From NCBI RefSeq assembly GCF_011006175.1, contig NZ_CP048795.1, positions 1,232,491-1,296,490 on the forward strand: a stretch of 64,000 nt of DNA, given 5' to 3'. This document shows positions 1 through 7,544 of this stretch, in pieces. The DNA is from Hydrogenobacter sp. T-8. Lineage in GTDB: Bacteria; Aquificota; Aquificia; Aquificales; Aquificaceae. The position numbers were made by a program, and so were the translations under genes. The notes beneath the pieces are model-generated. The model ran no database searches. It saw nothing but the letters and a program-made list of their open reading frames with translations, and had not been told where the DNA came from. Within the stretch, counting starts at the first letter, position 1. Every line of letters begins with the position of its first letter.

Positions 1-380
1 CCTATGCTTACAGGTAGCCCCTTGTTTTTCCTTCCACGAACCGTATCGTAGTATAGTATGCATGAGCCTTCACATTGCCTTTCTTGAGGACATATCCTTC
101 CGCATATGGAGGGAAAGGGGTCTGTTTCTACTATCTTTTTGTAAGCTCCAAGAAGGTCTCCTTCTGTTATCTTCCTTATAAAGCCTGGTATATCCACATT
201 TATAGGACAACCCTTTATACACCTTTGGTCCGCATCCTTGCAAAAGAGACATCTTTGTGCTTCGTCGAGGGCAAGGCTTACCGAGTAGCCAAAGGCGTAT
301 TCTCTAAAGGTCTTTACCCTCTCTGAGGGTGGCATGAGTGGCTCTGGGTTTCTATCCTCGTATCTTATACGCTTTGCCAT
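1..380 (-). CDS. gltD: Glutamate synthase small subunit / NfnB-like flavoprotein, N-terminal part (runs off the window)
   Basis: Reading the minus strand from the ATG at 378-380 gives 126 open codons to the window edge. The visible part is the N-terminal Fe-S domain of the GltD/NfnB/SudA family: one cysteine cluster at residues 44-58 (CLFCK then CIKGCP) and a second near residues 93-106 (CGRICP then CEGSC). In this family the domain carries [4Fe-4S] clusters and passes electrons between an FAD/NADPH domain and a partner subunit or substrate. The flavin domain lies outside the window, so GltD proper cannot be told from NfnB or a homotetrameric GltA. A TATAAT reads on this strand at 390-395, nine bases before the ATG, and there is no Shine-Dalgarno. 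Confidence 0.8.
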   Translation of the reverse strand, partial: MAKRIRYEDRNPEPLMPPSERVKTFREYAFGYSVSLALDEAQRCLFCKDADQRCIKGCPINVDIPGFIRKITEGDLLGAYKKIVETDPFPSICGRICPQERQCEGSCILYYDTVRGRKNKGLPVSI

Positions 381-438
381 AGGTAAATAATTATATGCAT
401 AAAGGCTGAAACTTGGTGAGAGCTCTTGCAGACACCCC

Positions 439-467
439 TTGACAAATGAAAAAAGTTTGCATATAAT
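439..467 (+). promoter_or_regulatory. Consensus sigma-70 promoter of rubrerythrin
   Basis: TTGACA at 439-444 and TATAAT at 462-467 are separated by 17 bp: both hexamers match the housekeeping consensus in all six positions with ideal spacing. Transcription would begin near 474, leaving a leader of about 28 nt that contains the AAAGGAGG Shine-Dalgarno at 487-494 before the ATG at 503. This suggests strong, probably constitutive expression of the rubrerythrin operon. Confidence 0.85.
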
Positions 468-502
468 ATGTATAACCAAAAACCTTAAAGGAGGTGTTAA
501 CC

Positions 503-934
503 ATGAGCAAGAGCCTGCAAGGCACAAAGACCCTTGAGAACCTAAAGCATGCCTTTGCCGGGGAATCCCAGGCAAACAGAAGGTATCTCTACTTTGCCAG
601 AAAGGCGGACATTGAAGGCTATCCAGACATAGCCAACATCTTCAGAGAGACCGCAGAGGGTGAAACTGGCCACGCTTTCGGACACATTGAGTTTATGGAA
701 AAATACGGCGGTGGAGACCCAGCCACCAACATGCCCATAGGGACCATGGAGCAGAACCTTGAGGCGGCCATAGCTGGAGAGACCTACGAATACACAGAGA
801 TGTATCCTGGCTTTGCAAGAGTGGCGAGAGAAGAAGGCTTTGACGACATAGCGGAGTGGTTTGAGACCCTTGCAAGGGCAGAAAAGTCCCATGCAGGAAG
901 GTTCCAGAAGGCTTTAGAGTCTCTGAAGGGATAA
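503..934 (+). CDS. Rubrerythrin-like diiron protein without rubredoxin domain (sulerythrin type)
   Basis: A 143-residue ferritin-like four-helix protein. Diiron ligands are visible: Glu21, the ExxH motif at 54-57, Glu93/Glu96 and a second ExxH at 127-130. The C-terminal rubredoxin Fe(Cys)4 domain of classical rubrerythrin is absent; the chain stops just after the second helix pair, as in sulerythrin. Family members reduce hydrogen peroxide in the cytoplasm using external electrons. I prefer ATG 503 over the in-frame GTG at 494 because an AAAGGAGG at 487-494 is correctly spaced only for 503. The next gene, an Fe-S/CCG protein, follows after 57 bp and is a plausible electron-transfer partner. 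Confidence 0.93.
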   Translation: MSKSLQGTKTLENLKHAFAGESQANRRYLYFARKADIEGYPDIANIFRETAEGETGHAFGHIEFMEKYGGGDPATNMPIGTMEQNLEAAIAGETYEYTEMYPGFARVAREEGFDDIAEWFETLARAEKSHAGRFQKALESLKG

Positions 935-945
935 TCCTTCACTTA

Positions 946-963
946 TGGGGGCTTTGCCCCCCC
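946..963 (+). other. Short GC hairpin between rubrerythrin and the Fe-S protein gene
   Basis: GGGGGC-TTT-GCCCCC forms a compact stem with a three-base loop directly after the rubrerythrin stop. It is not followed by a T tract, so it is not a convincing intrinsic terminator. It may stabilise the 3' end of the abundant rubrerythrin message or attenuate read-through into the next gene. Confidence 0.4.
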
Positions 964-991
964 CTCCTTAAAGACATAAAAGGAGTATGTC

Positions 992-2281
992 ATGCAAGAG
1001 CTTGCCCTTGGTGGAGTAAAGGATTTTGAATTCAACATTAAAGACCCCAACTTTCTCAACGAAGAGGCTCTGTGGGAAGAGGCAAAAAGGGTCTACTCCA
1101 AATGTAAAGACTGTAGGATGTGTGTCACCTACTGTCCATCTTTTCCAGCCCTTTTTGATGCAGTGGACAGACATGAGGATGACCTGCAAAAGCTCTCAAA
1201 AGAAGAGCTTGCCCTTCCCTTAGAGCTTTGTTTTCACTGTAAGCAGTGCTACTTTAAATGTCCCTACACACCACCCCACGAGTGGAGGATAGACTTCCCT
1301 CACCTTTCTCTGAGGTATAAGGTTTGGAAGTTTAAAAACAAGGGTGCAAAGCTCACAGACAAACTCATGCTAAATACAGACCTTGTGGGCAAGCTCTCCG
1401 TGCCCTTTGCCCCGGTGGTAAACAAAGTAAATAACATACCCACCTTCAGAGTGGTTATGGAAGGGCTTATGGGCGTTGACAGAAGGGCAAAACTGCCACC
1501 CATAAACTCAGAGACTTTTGTAAGCTGGTTTAAGAAGAACAGAAAACCCGTAAGGGGAGAAAACGGCAAGGTGGCACTATTTTACACATGTCTTCTCAAC
1601 TACAACTACCTTGAGCGGGGCAAAGCCCTTCTTAAGGTTTTTGAGAAAAATGACATATACGTGGAGATTCCGGAACAGCAGTGCTGTGGCATACCCTTTT
1701 TTGACATTGGCGATATAGCATCTGCCACAGAAAAGGCAAGGTTTAATGTGCAAAGGCTTAAGCCCTATGTGGATGCGGGTTTTGACATAGTGGTCCCTGT
1801 GCCTACCTGTGCCTTGCAGATAAAGTATGAATATCCCTTGCTACTACCTGACGACCCAGATGTGAAGGCAGTTTCAGAAAGGGTCTACGATGTGCATGAG
1901 TATCTTTTTAGGCTACATCAGGAAAAGAGGTTCAACAGGGACTTTAAGGTTTCTATGGGAAGTATAGCATACCATATACCCTGCCACCTTAAGTCTCTCA
2001 ATGTGGGATACAGAGCCTTGGCTCTTATGAGGCTTATACCCAACACAAAGGTTCAGCTAATAGAGAGATGCTCAGGGCATGACGGGACCTTTGGGGTGAG
2101 AAAGGAAACCTTTGACATGTCCATAAAAGTCGGCTCAAAGCTCTTTGAGGACATGAAAAACTCTGGTGCGGACCTCTATGTGTCAGACTGTCCTCTATCT
2201 GGAAATCATATAGAGCTAATGACGGGCAAAAGGGTTTACCATCCCCTTGAAGTGCTTGCCATGGCATATGGTGAGGACTAA
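992..2281 (+). CDS. GlpC-like (Fe-S)-binding protein with two 4Fe-4S motifs and CCG domains
   Basis: A 429-residue protein of the GlpC/HdrD/glycolate-oxidase Fe-S subunit type. Two ferredoxin motifs are seen at Cys38-41-44-48 and Cys80-83-86-90. Two cysteine-rich CCG domains follow: CCG at 231-233, and a C-terminal PCH plus ERCSG (about 336 and 372). CCG domains bind Fe-S or noncanonical cubane clusters and move electrons between flavoproteins and quinones or disulfides. ATG 992 is preceded by AAAGGAG at 978-984. Adjacency to rubrerythrin is recurrent in microaerophiles as I recall, and suggests a role in supplying electrons for peroxide reduction, but no flavoprotein partner is present here, so the substrate is unknown. 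Confidence 0.85.
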   Translation: MQELALGGVKDFEFNIKDPNFLNEEALWEEAKRVYSKCKDCRMCVTYCPSFPALFDAVDRHEDDLQKLSKEELALPLELCFHCKQCYFKCPYTPPHEWRIDFPHLSLRYKVWKFKNKGAKLTDKLMLNTDLVGKLSVPFAPVVNKVNNIPTFRVVMEGLMGVDRRAKLPPINSETFVSWFKKNRKPVRGENGKVALFYTCLLNYNYLERGKALLKVFEKNDIYVEIPEQQCCGIPFFDIGDIASATEKARFNVQRLKPYVDAGFDIVVPVPTCALQIKYEYPLLLPDDPDVKAVSERVYDVHEYLFRLHQEKRFNRDFKVSMGSIAYHIPCHLKSLNVGYRALALMRLIPNTKVQLIERCSGHDGTFGVRKETFDMSIKVGSKLFEDMKNSGADLYVSDCPLSGNHIELMTGKRVYHPLEVLAMAYGED

Positions 2282-2290
2282 GATTTCTCT

Positions 2291-2653
2291 GTGGAGGGTA
2301 GAAGATACCTTGAGCTGATAGGTAAGGCTATAGAGAAGGCTTTGGACAGGGAATGCCTTGTGGTTTTCTTTGGTTCTATCCTAAGGCAGGATTTTGGCAG
2401 AGGTTCGGATATAGATGTGGCGGTCTTCTGCTCAAAACCTCTTAAGGGTCACGAATATGGTCGTATACTCTCTGAGTTTGAAAAGCTCCCCATCCTTAGA
2501 GATATAGACCTTGTGGACCTGTGGTGTGTAAATTCGCCAGAGTTTCTGAGTAAAATACTTGAGGAGGGTTTCATTTGGAAAAGCTCAGAAGGGCTTATGA
2601 ATCTTTTGAAAGAGCGTTTAGAAGATTTGAGGAGGTTAGAAACCAAAGCCTGA
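2291..2653 (+). CDS. MNT-type minimal nucleotidyltransferase (MntA-like antitoxin)
   Basis: A 120-residue protein with the minimal nucleotidyltransferase signature GS-x10-DxD: Gly28-Ser29 then Asp40 and Asp42, with a likely third carboxylate in the strand around residue 73. Family members paired with a HEPN protein act as antitoxins; MntA AMPylates a tyrosine of HepT to silence its RNase. Start is GTG 2291, ten bases after the preceding stop in the same frame, without a clear Shine-Dalgarno. The gene overlaps the downstream HEPN gene by 79 bp in another frame, so its last ~26 residues are constrained by that overlap. Confidence 0.85.
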   Translation: MEGRRYLELIGKAIEKALDRECLVVFFGSILRQDFGRGSDIDVAVFCSKPLKGHEYGRILSEFEKLPILRDIDLVDLWCVNSPEFLSKILEEGFIWKSSEGLMNLLKERLEDLRRLETKA

Positions 2654-2976
2654 TGAGTTTTTTCAGCGAGGAGTTCTACACGGAGGTGGTAGTAAAACGC
2701 TTTGAGTATACCTACGAATCACTCTGGAAGCTCACAAGGGAGTTCCTAAGGTCAAGGGGCTTAGAGTGCTACTCTCCGAGGTCTTGTTTTTTAGAGCTTC
2801 TTAAGGAAGGGCTTGTTTCTCACTCACAGGAGCAACTTCTGAGCGAGCTTATACAGATAAGGGATAGACTTGTTCATGTTTACGATGAGGAGGAAGCCAG
2901 AAGGCTCAGGGAAAGAGTGCTAAAGGAGGACATACACAACCTTTTTGCTGAGCTTCTGCTCAAGCTAAAGCCATGA
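2575..2976 (+). CDS. HEPN-domain protein (HI0074/HepT-like), partner of the MNT protein
   Basis: A 133-residue all-helical protein of the nucleotidyltransferase-substrate-binding HEPN class. The catalytic HEPN motif is RX4HXY at Arg96, His101 and Tyr103; in HepT this Arg/His pair gives RNase activity and the Tyr is the residue AMPylated by MntA. The N-terminus resembles the HI0074 start, which supports ATG 2575 inside the MNT gene. The stop overlaps the selB start as ATGA (2973-2976), so this pair is translationally coupled to the selenocysteine genes. RNase activity is inferred from the motif, not shown. Confidence 0.85.
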   Translation: MEKLRRAYESFERAFRRFEEVRNQSLMSFFSEEFYTEVVVKRFEYTYESLWKLTREFLRSRGLECYSPRSCFLELLKEGLVSHSQEQLLSELIQIRDRLVHVYDEEEARRLRERVLKEDIHNLFAELLLKLKP

Positions 2977-4694
2977 GATACTTTCCTTTGGGTGTTGCAG
3001 GGCATGTGGACCACGGGAAGACAAGCCTTGTGAAAGCCCTTACCTCCATAGACACGGACAGGCTACCAGAGAAAAAAAGAAGGGGCATGAGCATAGACAT
3101 AGGTTTTGCCTTTTTGGACTTTCCCGAGAGGGCTTTGCGAGTGGAGGTGATAGACCTACCGGGGCATGAGAGGTTTATAAAGAACGCCATATGCGGGCTT
3201 GCTCCCGTGTGGGGGCTTTTGCTGGTAGTGGACGCAGGAGAGGGGGTTATGCCTCAGACGGTAGAACACTTAAGGCTTGCAAAGAGTTTTGGTATAGAGG
3301 AGGTCCTCCTTGCTCTTACAAAGGTTGACAGGGTAGACGCAGACACGGTAGAGCTTGCAAAGGAGGAGGCTCTACAAAGTCTAAGGGAAGAGGGTATTGA
3401 GGTCTACGGGGTTTTCCCCGTGTCTGCCCTAACTGGCTACGGGGTTGAGGGTCTAAGGGTAAGCATTGGGGCCTACGCCCAAGAGAGGCTTAGGAGCAGG
3501 GAAGATGAGCTTTTCAGGTTTTTTGTGGACTCTGCCTTTAGCGTGAAGGGGTATGGGACGGTGGTGAGGGGCAGTTGTGTCTCTGGAAGGCTAAGGGAGG
3601 GTGATAGGTTGACCCTTGAACCTCTTGGAAAGGTGTGCAGGGTGAGGAGCATGCAAAACCACGGGGTTTTTGTAAAGGAGGGTAAGGCAGGCGAAAGGCT
3701 TGCCATAAACATCCCTGAGTTGGAGCCAGAGGAGATAGAAAGGGGCTATTTCTTGGTCAAGGGCATAAGGTCCTCCAGCAGGCTTATAGTTACGCTTGAA
3801 GGAAAAGCCCCAAAGGGCATGGGCTTTCTCTTTCTTGGCATGCGCGAAGTATCTTTTACGCATGCACACATACAAGAAGACATATACTTCCTTAGGCTTT
3901 CTGAGCCTGTGCCTGCGGTGAGGGATGACAGGGGTCCGGTGTTGAGCTCCTCGGGGGAGTTTATAGGCTCATACCGTGTGCTTCATCCCATGCCACTAAG
4001 AGCCTCCAAGAAGTTCATAAGGGAGAGGCTTGGCTTGCTCCTGGAGAGCCCAGAGGAATACTTACTCCTTGAGAGGGGAAAAAGGGGGCTAAGCCTTGAG
4101 GAGCTCTTTTCCTTTTATGGCAGGGCGGTGCAACCGCCAAGGTATCCAAAGGCAGGAAACCATTTTTACCATCCAGAGCTTCTCCTAAGCCTGTCTCAAA
4201 AGACTGTGGAGCTTGTCTCCTCAAGGGGTGGTGCCCTTCCTCTCGCGGAGCTTCTTTCCAAGCTAAGAGTGCCTCAGGAGCTTTTGAGCCTTTTATTGGA
4301 AGATGCGAAGGATATAAGGGTGGTCGAAGGCTATGTGCTGGACACCAAAAGGGCAAACCTACAAGAACTTGAGGGCTACAGGAAGTTAATGGGGCTTTTA
4401 CAAGAGGGCATAAAGGAGGAAAGAGAGCTCCAAGCCTACAAAGAGCATCTCTCTCTGGCGGTAAGAAGGGGCGTGGTATACAGCCTTGGGGATTATCTTT
4501 ACATATCAAAGGCTATGTTTGAGGATTATGTGAACAAACTAAGAACCCTTGGAAAAGAGTTCACACTGCAGGAGGCAAAGTCCCTCCTTGGGCTTAGCAG
4601 GAAGTATCTTATCCCTCTTTTGGAGCATATGGACAGGCTGGGTATAACAAGAAGAGAAGGAGAAAGGAGGGTATTTGTGAAATGGATGCCTTGA
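2973..4694 (+). CDS. selB: Selenocysteine-specific elongation factor SelB
   Basis: A 573-residue GTPase (E. coli SelB is 614). G1 is at residues 10-17 (GHVDHGKT), G3 at 61-65 (DLPGH) and the TKVD base-recognition motif near 116. EF-Tu-like domains II/III follow, then a C-terminal half matching the winged-helix repeats that bind the SECIS hairpin. SelB brings Sec-tRNA to in-frame UGA codons. ATG 2973 overlaps the HEPN stop by 4 bp, and the 3' end overlaps selA by 13 bp. Its presence implies that the genome encodes selenoproteins, though I found none in this window. Confidence 0.97.
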   Translation: MRYFPLGVAGHVDHGKTSLVKALTSIDTDRLPEKKRRGMSIDIGFAFLDFPERALRVEVIDLPGHERFIKNAICGLAPVWGLLLVVDAGEGVMPQTVEHLRLAKSFGIEEVLLALTKVDRVDADTVELAKEEALQSLREEGIEVYGVFPVSALTGYGVEGLRVSIGAYAQERLRSREDELFRFFVDSAFSVKGYGTVVRGSCVSGRLREGDRLTLEPLGKVCRVRSMQNHGVFVKEGKAGERLAINIPELEPEEIERGYFLVKGIRSSSRLIVTLEGKAPKGMGFLFLGMREVSFTHAHIQEDIYFLRLSEPVPAVRDDRGPVLSSSGEFIGSYRVLHPMPLRASKKFIRERLGLLLESPEEYLLLERGKRGLSLEELFSFYGRAVQPPRYPKAGNHFYHPELLLSLSQKTVELVSSRGGALPLAELLSKLRVPQELLSLLLEDAKDIRVVEGYVLDTKRANLQELEGYRKLMGLLQEGIKEERELQAYKEHLSLAVRRGVVYSLGDYLYISKAMFEDYVNKLRTLGKEFTLQEAKSLLGLSRKYLIPLLEHMDRLGITRREGERRVFVKWMP

Positions 4695-6019
4695 GGCACA
4701 TACCACAGGTTTCAAAGCTACTACAAGATTTCAAGGACTATCCACAGGAGCTGGCAAAGAGGGCAATAAGGGAAGTGTTAGAGCAAGTCCGGAAGGAGAT
4801 AAGGGAGGGCAGGAGAAAAAGCCTTGAAGACCTAAAGGACCTCATAGAGAGAAGGATAAAGGAACTATTTAGCACAAGCCTAAGAAGGGTTATAAACGCC
4901 ACAGGCGTGGTGATAAACACGAACCTTGGTAGGTCTCCCCTTGCACGAGAGGTGGCGGACTTCATAAGAGAGATAGCCATAGGCTACTCAAACCTTGAGT
5001 ATGACCTTGAGAAGGGAGGAAGAGGCTCAAGACTAAGTCATGTGGAAGGGCTTTTGAAAGACCTCACCGGTGCGGAGGGGGTTCATGTGGTAAACAACAA
5101 CGCAGGAGCGGTCTACCTTGTTTTGAACACCTTAGCCTTTGGCAAGGAAGTGGTAGTCTCAAGGGGCGAGCTTGTGGAGATTGGCGGGAGCTTTCGCATT
5201 CCAGATATTATGAGGGCGTCGGGTGCAAGGCTTGTGGAGGTGGGCACCACCAACAGGACAAGGCTCTCGGACTACGAGAGAGCCATAAGCTCGGAGACTG
5301 TGCTTCTTATGAAGGTGCATAGGAGCAACTTCTACATGGAGGGCTTTGTGGAAGAGGTCCAGCCAGAGGACCTACTAAGGCTGGGGCTTCCCCTTTATTA
5401 CGACATGGGGAGCGGTAGCCTTCTGAACCTGAGGGAACTGGGTATAAGAACGCAAGAGCCAAGTTTTGTAGAGGGTATAAAGAGGGGTATTCATATACTC
5501 TCTGGCAGTGGAGATAAGCTCCTTGGTGGACCTCAAGCGGGTATAATCTTGGGGAAAAGAGAATTCATTGAAAAGATAAAGAAAAACCCCATGAGTAGGG
5601 CTCTTCGCATTGACAAGCTCACCCTTGCGGGGCTTGAGATGACCTTGAGGTTATACATAAGAGGAGACTATGAGAAAATACCCACCCTTCGCATGCTTTT
5701 GCAGAAACCCGAGGAGATAAAAAGGAGAGCCCTAAGGCTCTCAAGAAAGCTCAGGTCGTTGGAAGGGTTTGAGATAAGGTTGGTCAGGGAAGTTTCTCGT
5801 TGCGGTGGCGGTGCCCTGCCAGAGCTGAGCTTAGAAACCTACTGTCTTGGTCTTAGGCATAAAGGTTTAAGCCCAGTGGAGCTGGAGAAAAAACTCAGGA
5901 ACTCAGACCCATCCATTATAGCAAGGATAAAAGATGACATGGTGCTTTTGGATATGAGAACTGTGGAGGACAGGGACCTGACGGATATTTTGAAGGCTTT
6001 AAAGCTCTTGGAGGTTTGA
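4682..6019 (+). CDS. selA: L-seryl-tRNA(Sec) selenium transferase SelA
   Basis: A 445-residue PLP enzyme converting seryl-tRNA(Sec) to selenocysteinyl-tRNA(Sec) with selenophosphate. The PLP lysine is Lys279 in the SGSGDKLLGGPQ motif; the NATGVVINTNLGRSPL block at 72-87 is also diagnostic. It forms a ring-shaped decamer in known bacteria. The start lies inside selB, and the siroheme gene begins directly after its stop, so it is the centre of a long co-directional operon. selC and selD are not in the window. Confidence 0.97.
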   Translation: MDALRHIPQVSKLLQDFKDYPQELAKRAIREVLEQVRKEIREGRRKSLEDLKDLIERRIKELFSTSLRRVINATGVVINTNLGRSPLAREVADFIREIAIGYSNLEYDLEKGGRGSRLSHVEGLLKDLTGAEGVHVVNNNAGAVYLVLNTLAFGKEVVVSRGELVEIGGSFRIPDIMRASGARLVEVGTTNRTRLSDYERAISSETVLLMKVHRSNFYMEGFVEEVQPEDLLRLGLPLYYDMGSGSLLNLRELGIRTQEPSFVEGIKRGIHILSGSGDKLLGGPQAGIILGKREFIEKIKKNPMSRALRIDKLTLAGLEMTLRLYIRGDYEKIPTLRMLLQKPEEIKRRALRLSRKLRSLEGFEIRLVREVSRCGGGALPELSLETYCLGLRHKGLSPVELEKKLRNSDPSIIARIKDDMVLLDMRTVEDRDLTDILKALKLLEV

Positions 6020-6020
6020 T

Positions 6021-6578
6021 ATGCCATACTTTCCTATGTTTGTAAACCTTGAAGGCAAAAGGGTGGTAGTGGTAGGTGGTGGTAAGGTGGCAAGCAGGAA
6101 GGTGGAAAAACTCCTACCCTTTGAGCCGAGGATTAGAGTTATAGCACCCCAAATTACACACTACATCCATAGCCTTGCAAAGGAAGGAAAAATAGAGCTT
6201 TTAAAAAGAAGGGTAAGGCTCAAGGACTTAAAGGACGCTTTTATGGTTATAGTGGCTGTGAATGACCTGAGGCTTCAGAAAAAGATATATGGCTTTTGCG
6301 TAAAAATGGGAATACACTGCAATGCGGTAGACAGCCCAGATTTTTGCACCTTCCTATTTCCAGCCCTTGTGGTAAGGGGTAACCTTGTTATAGGGGTATC
6401 CACATCAGGCAAGGCACCAGCCTTGTCCGCAGGTATAAGAGAGTTTATTGAAAATAGACTTCCGGAGGGTGTTGAGGAACTTCTTTCGGAGCTTGAAAAC
6501 TTGAGACGGACTGTACCAGAAGGCAAAGAAAGACAGGAAAAGCTAATAAGGCTCGTAAGGCATAAGCTTGGCTTATAA
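6021..6578 (+). CDS. Precorrin-2 dehydrogenase / sirohydrochlorin ferrochelatase (Met8 / CysG N-terminal type)
   Basis: A 185-residue protein with the N-terminal Rossmann motif VVGGGKVASRK at residues 18-27 and the following CysG_N dimerisation region (NAVDSPDFCTFLFPA). It makes siroheme from precorrin-2 by NAD-dependent oxidation and iron insertion; the SAM methyltransferase part of full CysG is absent, as in Met8 and SirC. A GGAGG at 6010-6014 serves ATG 6021, one base after the selA stop. Siroheme is the cofactor of sulfite reductase, which fits the adjacent cysteine synthase. Confidence 0.9.
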   Translation: MPYFPMFVNLEGKRVVVVGGGKVASRKVEKLLPFEPRIRVIAPQITHYIHSLAKEGKIELLKRRVRLKDLKDAFMVIVAVNDLRLQKKIYGFCVKMGIHCNAVDSPDFCTFLFPALVVRGNLVIGVSTSGKAPALSAGIREFIENRLPEGVEELLSELENLRRTVPEGKERQEKLIRLVRHKLGL

Positions 6579-6585
6579 TCTTTCT

Positions 6586-7530
6586 GTGTGGGTTTTGGGT
6601 CAGCACGACGAACCTTACAGAAGGCTTAGAAACTCTATCCTCAATCTTGTGGGCAACACGCCTCTTGTGAGGCTCAGAAAAATCATTCCACCGGGGGTTT
6701 CTCCAAAGGTGGAGATATACGCCAAGTTGGAAAGTTTCAATCCAGGTGGTTCTGTAAAGGACAGACCAGCCCTTAGTATGTTTCTGGACGCTATGGAAAG
6801 GGGACTTCTCAAAGAGGGCAAGGTGGTTATAGATGCCACCTCTGGAAACACGGGCATAGCCCTTGCCATGGTGGGTGCTTGTCTTGGTGTGCCTGTGGAG
6901 CTTGCCATGCCCGCCAACGTGAGCGAAGAGAGAAAAAGAATAATAAAAGCCTACGGTGCAAAGGTCTACTTTACAGACCCTTTGGAGGGCACGGACGGTG
7001 CCATACTCTTTGTGAGGGACAAGGTGAGCAAAGAGCCAGAGAAATACCTCTACCTTGACCAGTATAACAACCCTGCCAACTGGAAGGCACACTTTTATTC
7101 TACGGGCATTGAGGTATGGAACCAAACGGGGGGAAGGATTACGCACCTTGTGGCAGGCATAGGCACGGGCGGGACCATCATGGGCACGGGAAGAAGGCTA
7201 AAGGTATACAATCCAGAGGTTCAGATAATCGGCGTCCAGCCTGCCTATCCCTTTCATGGAATAGAAGGGCTAAAGCACATTGAAAGCTCTATAAAGCCCG
7301 GCATTTTTGACGAAACCTTTCTGGACAGGACCATATTCGTAGAGACAGAACCCGCCTATGAGATGACCAAAAGGCTTGCCAGAGAGGAGGGCATACTTGC
7401 AGGTCAATCCTGTGGTGCAGCACTGCACGCAGCCCTCCAGCTGGCTAAGGAGCTGGAAGAGGGCGTTATAGTGGTTATCTTCCCCGATGGCGGGGAGAAG
7501 TATCTTACCACCGCACCCTATAGAGATTGA
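6586..7530 (+). CDS. Cysteine synthase (O-acetylserine sulfhydrylase, CysK/CysM family)
   Basis: A 314-residue PLP enzyme making cysteine from O-acetylserine and sulfide, or thiosulfate for CysM types. The PLP lysine is Lys58 in NPGGSVKDR, and the substrate loop TSGNTG and the GTGGT phosphate-binding motif are both seen. The frame is open from a TTG at 6568, but GTG 6586 is chosen because TATAAT lies at 6574-6579 exactly six bases before it and no Shine-Dalgarno supports the longer form. About 18 residues precede the usual SILNLVGNTPLV start; these look genuine (charged, not signal-like). The choice between CysK and CysM is not settled by sequence reading. Confidence 0.92.
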   Translation: MWVLGQHDEPYRRLRNSILNLVGNTPLVRLRKIIPPGVSPKVEIYAKLESFNPGGSVKDRPALSMFLDAMERGLLKEGKVVIDATSGNTGIALAMVGACLGVPVELAMPANVSEERKRIIKAYGAKVYFTDPLEGTDGAILFVRDKVSKEPEKYLYLDQYNNPANWKAHFYSTGIEVWNQTGGRITHLVAGIGTGGTIMGTGRRLKVYNPEVQIIGVQPAYPFHGIEGLKHIESSIKPGIFDETFLDRTIFVETEPAYEMTKRLAREEGILAGQSCGAALHAALQLAKELEEGVIVVIFPDGGEKYLTTAPYRD

Positions 7531-7544
7531 TTTAAAATATTTTC

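Noticed and set aside
70-252. 60-residue minus-strand frame at the window start
   Set aside because: It runs in another frame over the GltD/NfnB-like gene, whose cysteine motifs and continuous frame from 380 to the edge are convincing.
946-963. Intrinsic terminator after rubrerythrin
   Set aside because: Short stem without a T tract, and the following gene has its own ribosome site in the same direction.
2973-6019. Selenoprotein with an in-frame TGA near the sel genes
   Set aside because: I checked gene ends that stop at TGA for continuing homologous frames and saw none with a convincing downstream hairpin.
6445-7146. 233-residue minus-strand frame over siroheme and cysteine synthase genes
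   Set aside because: Antisense of two well-conserved genes; no domain, no ribosome site.
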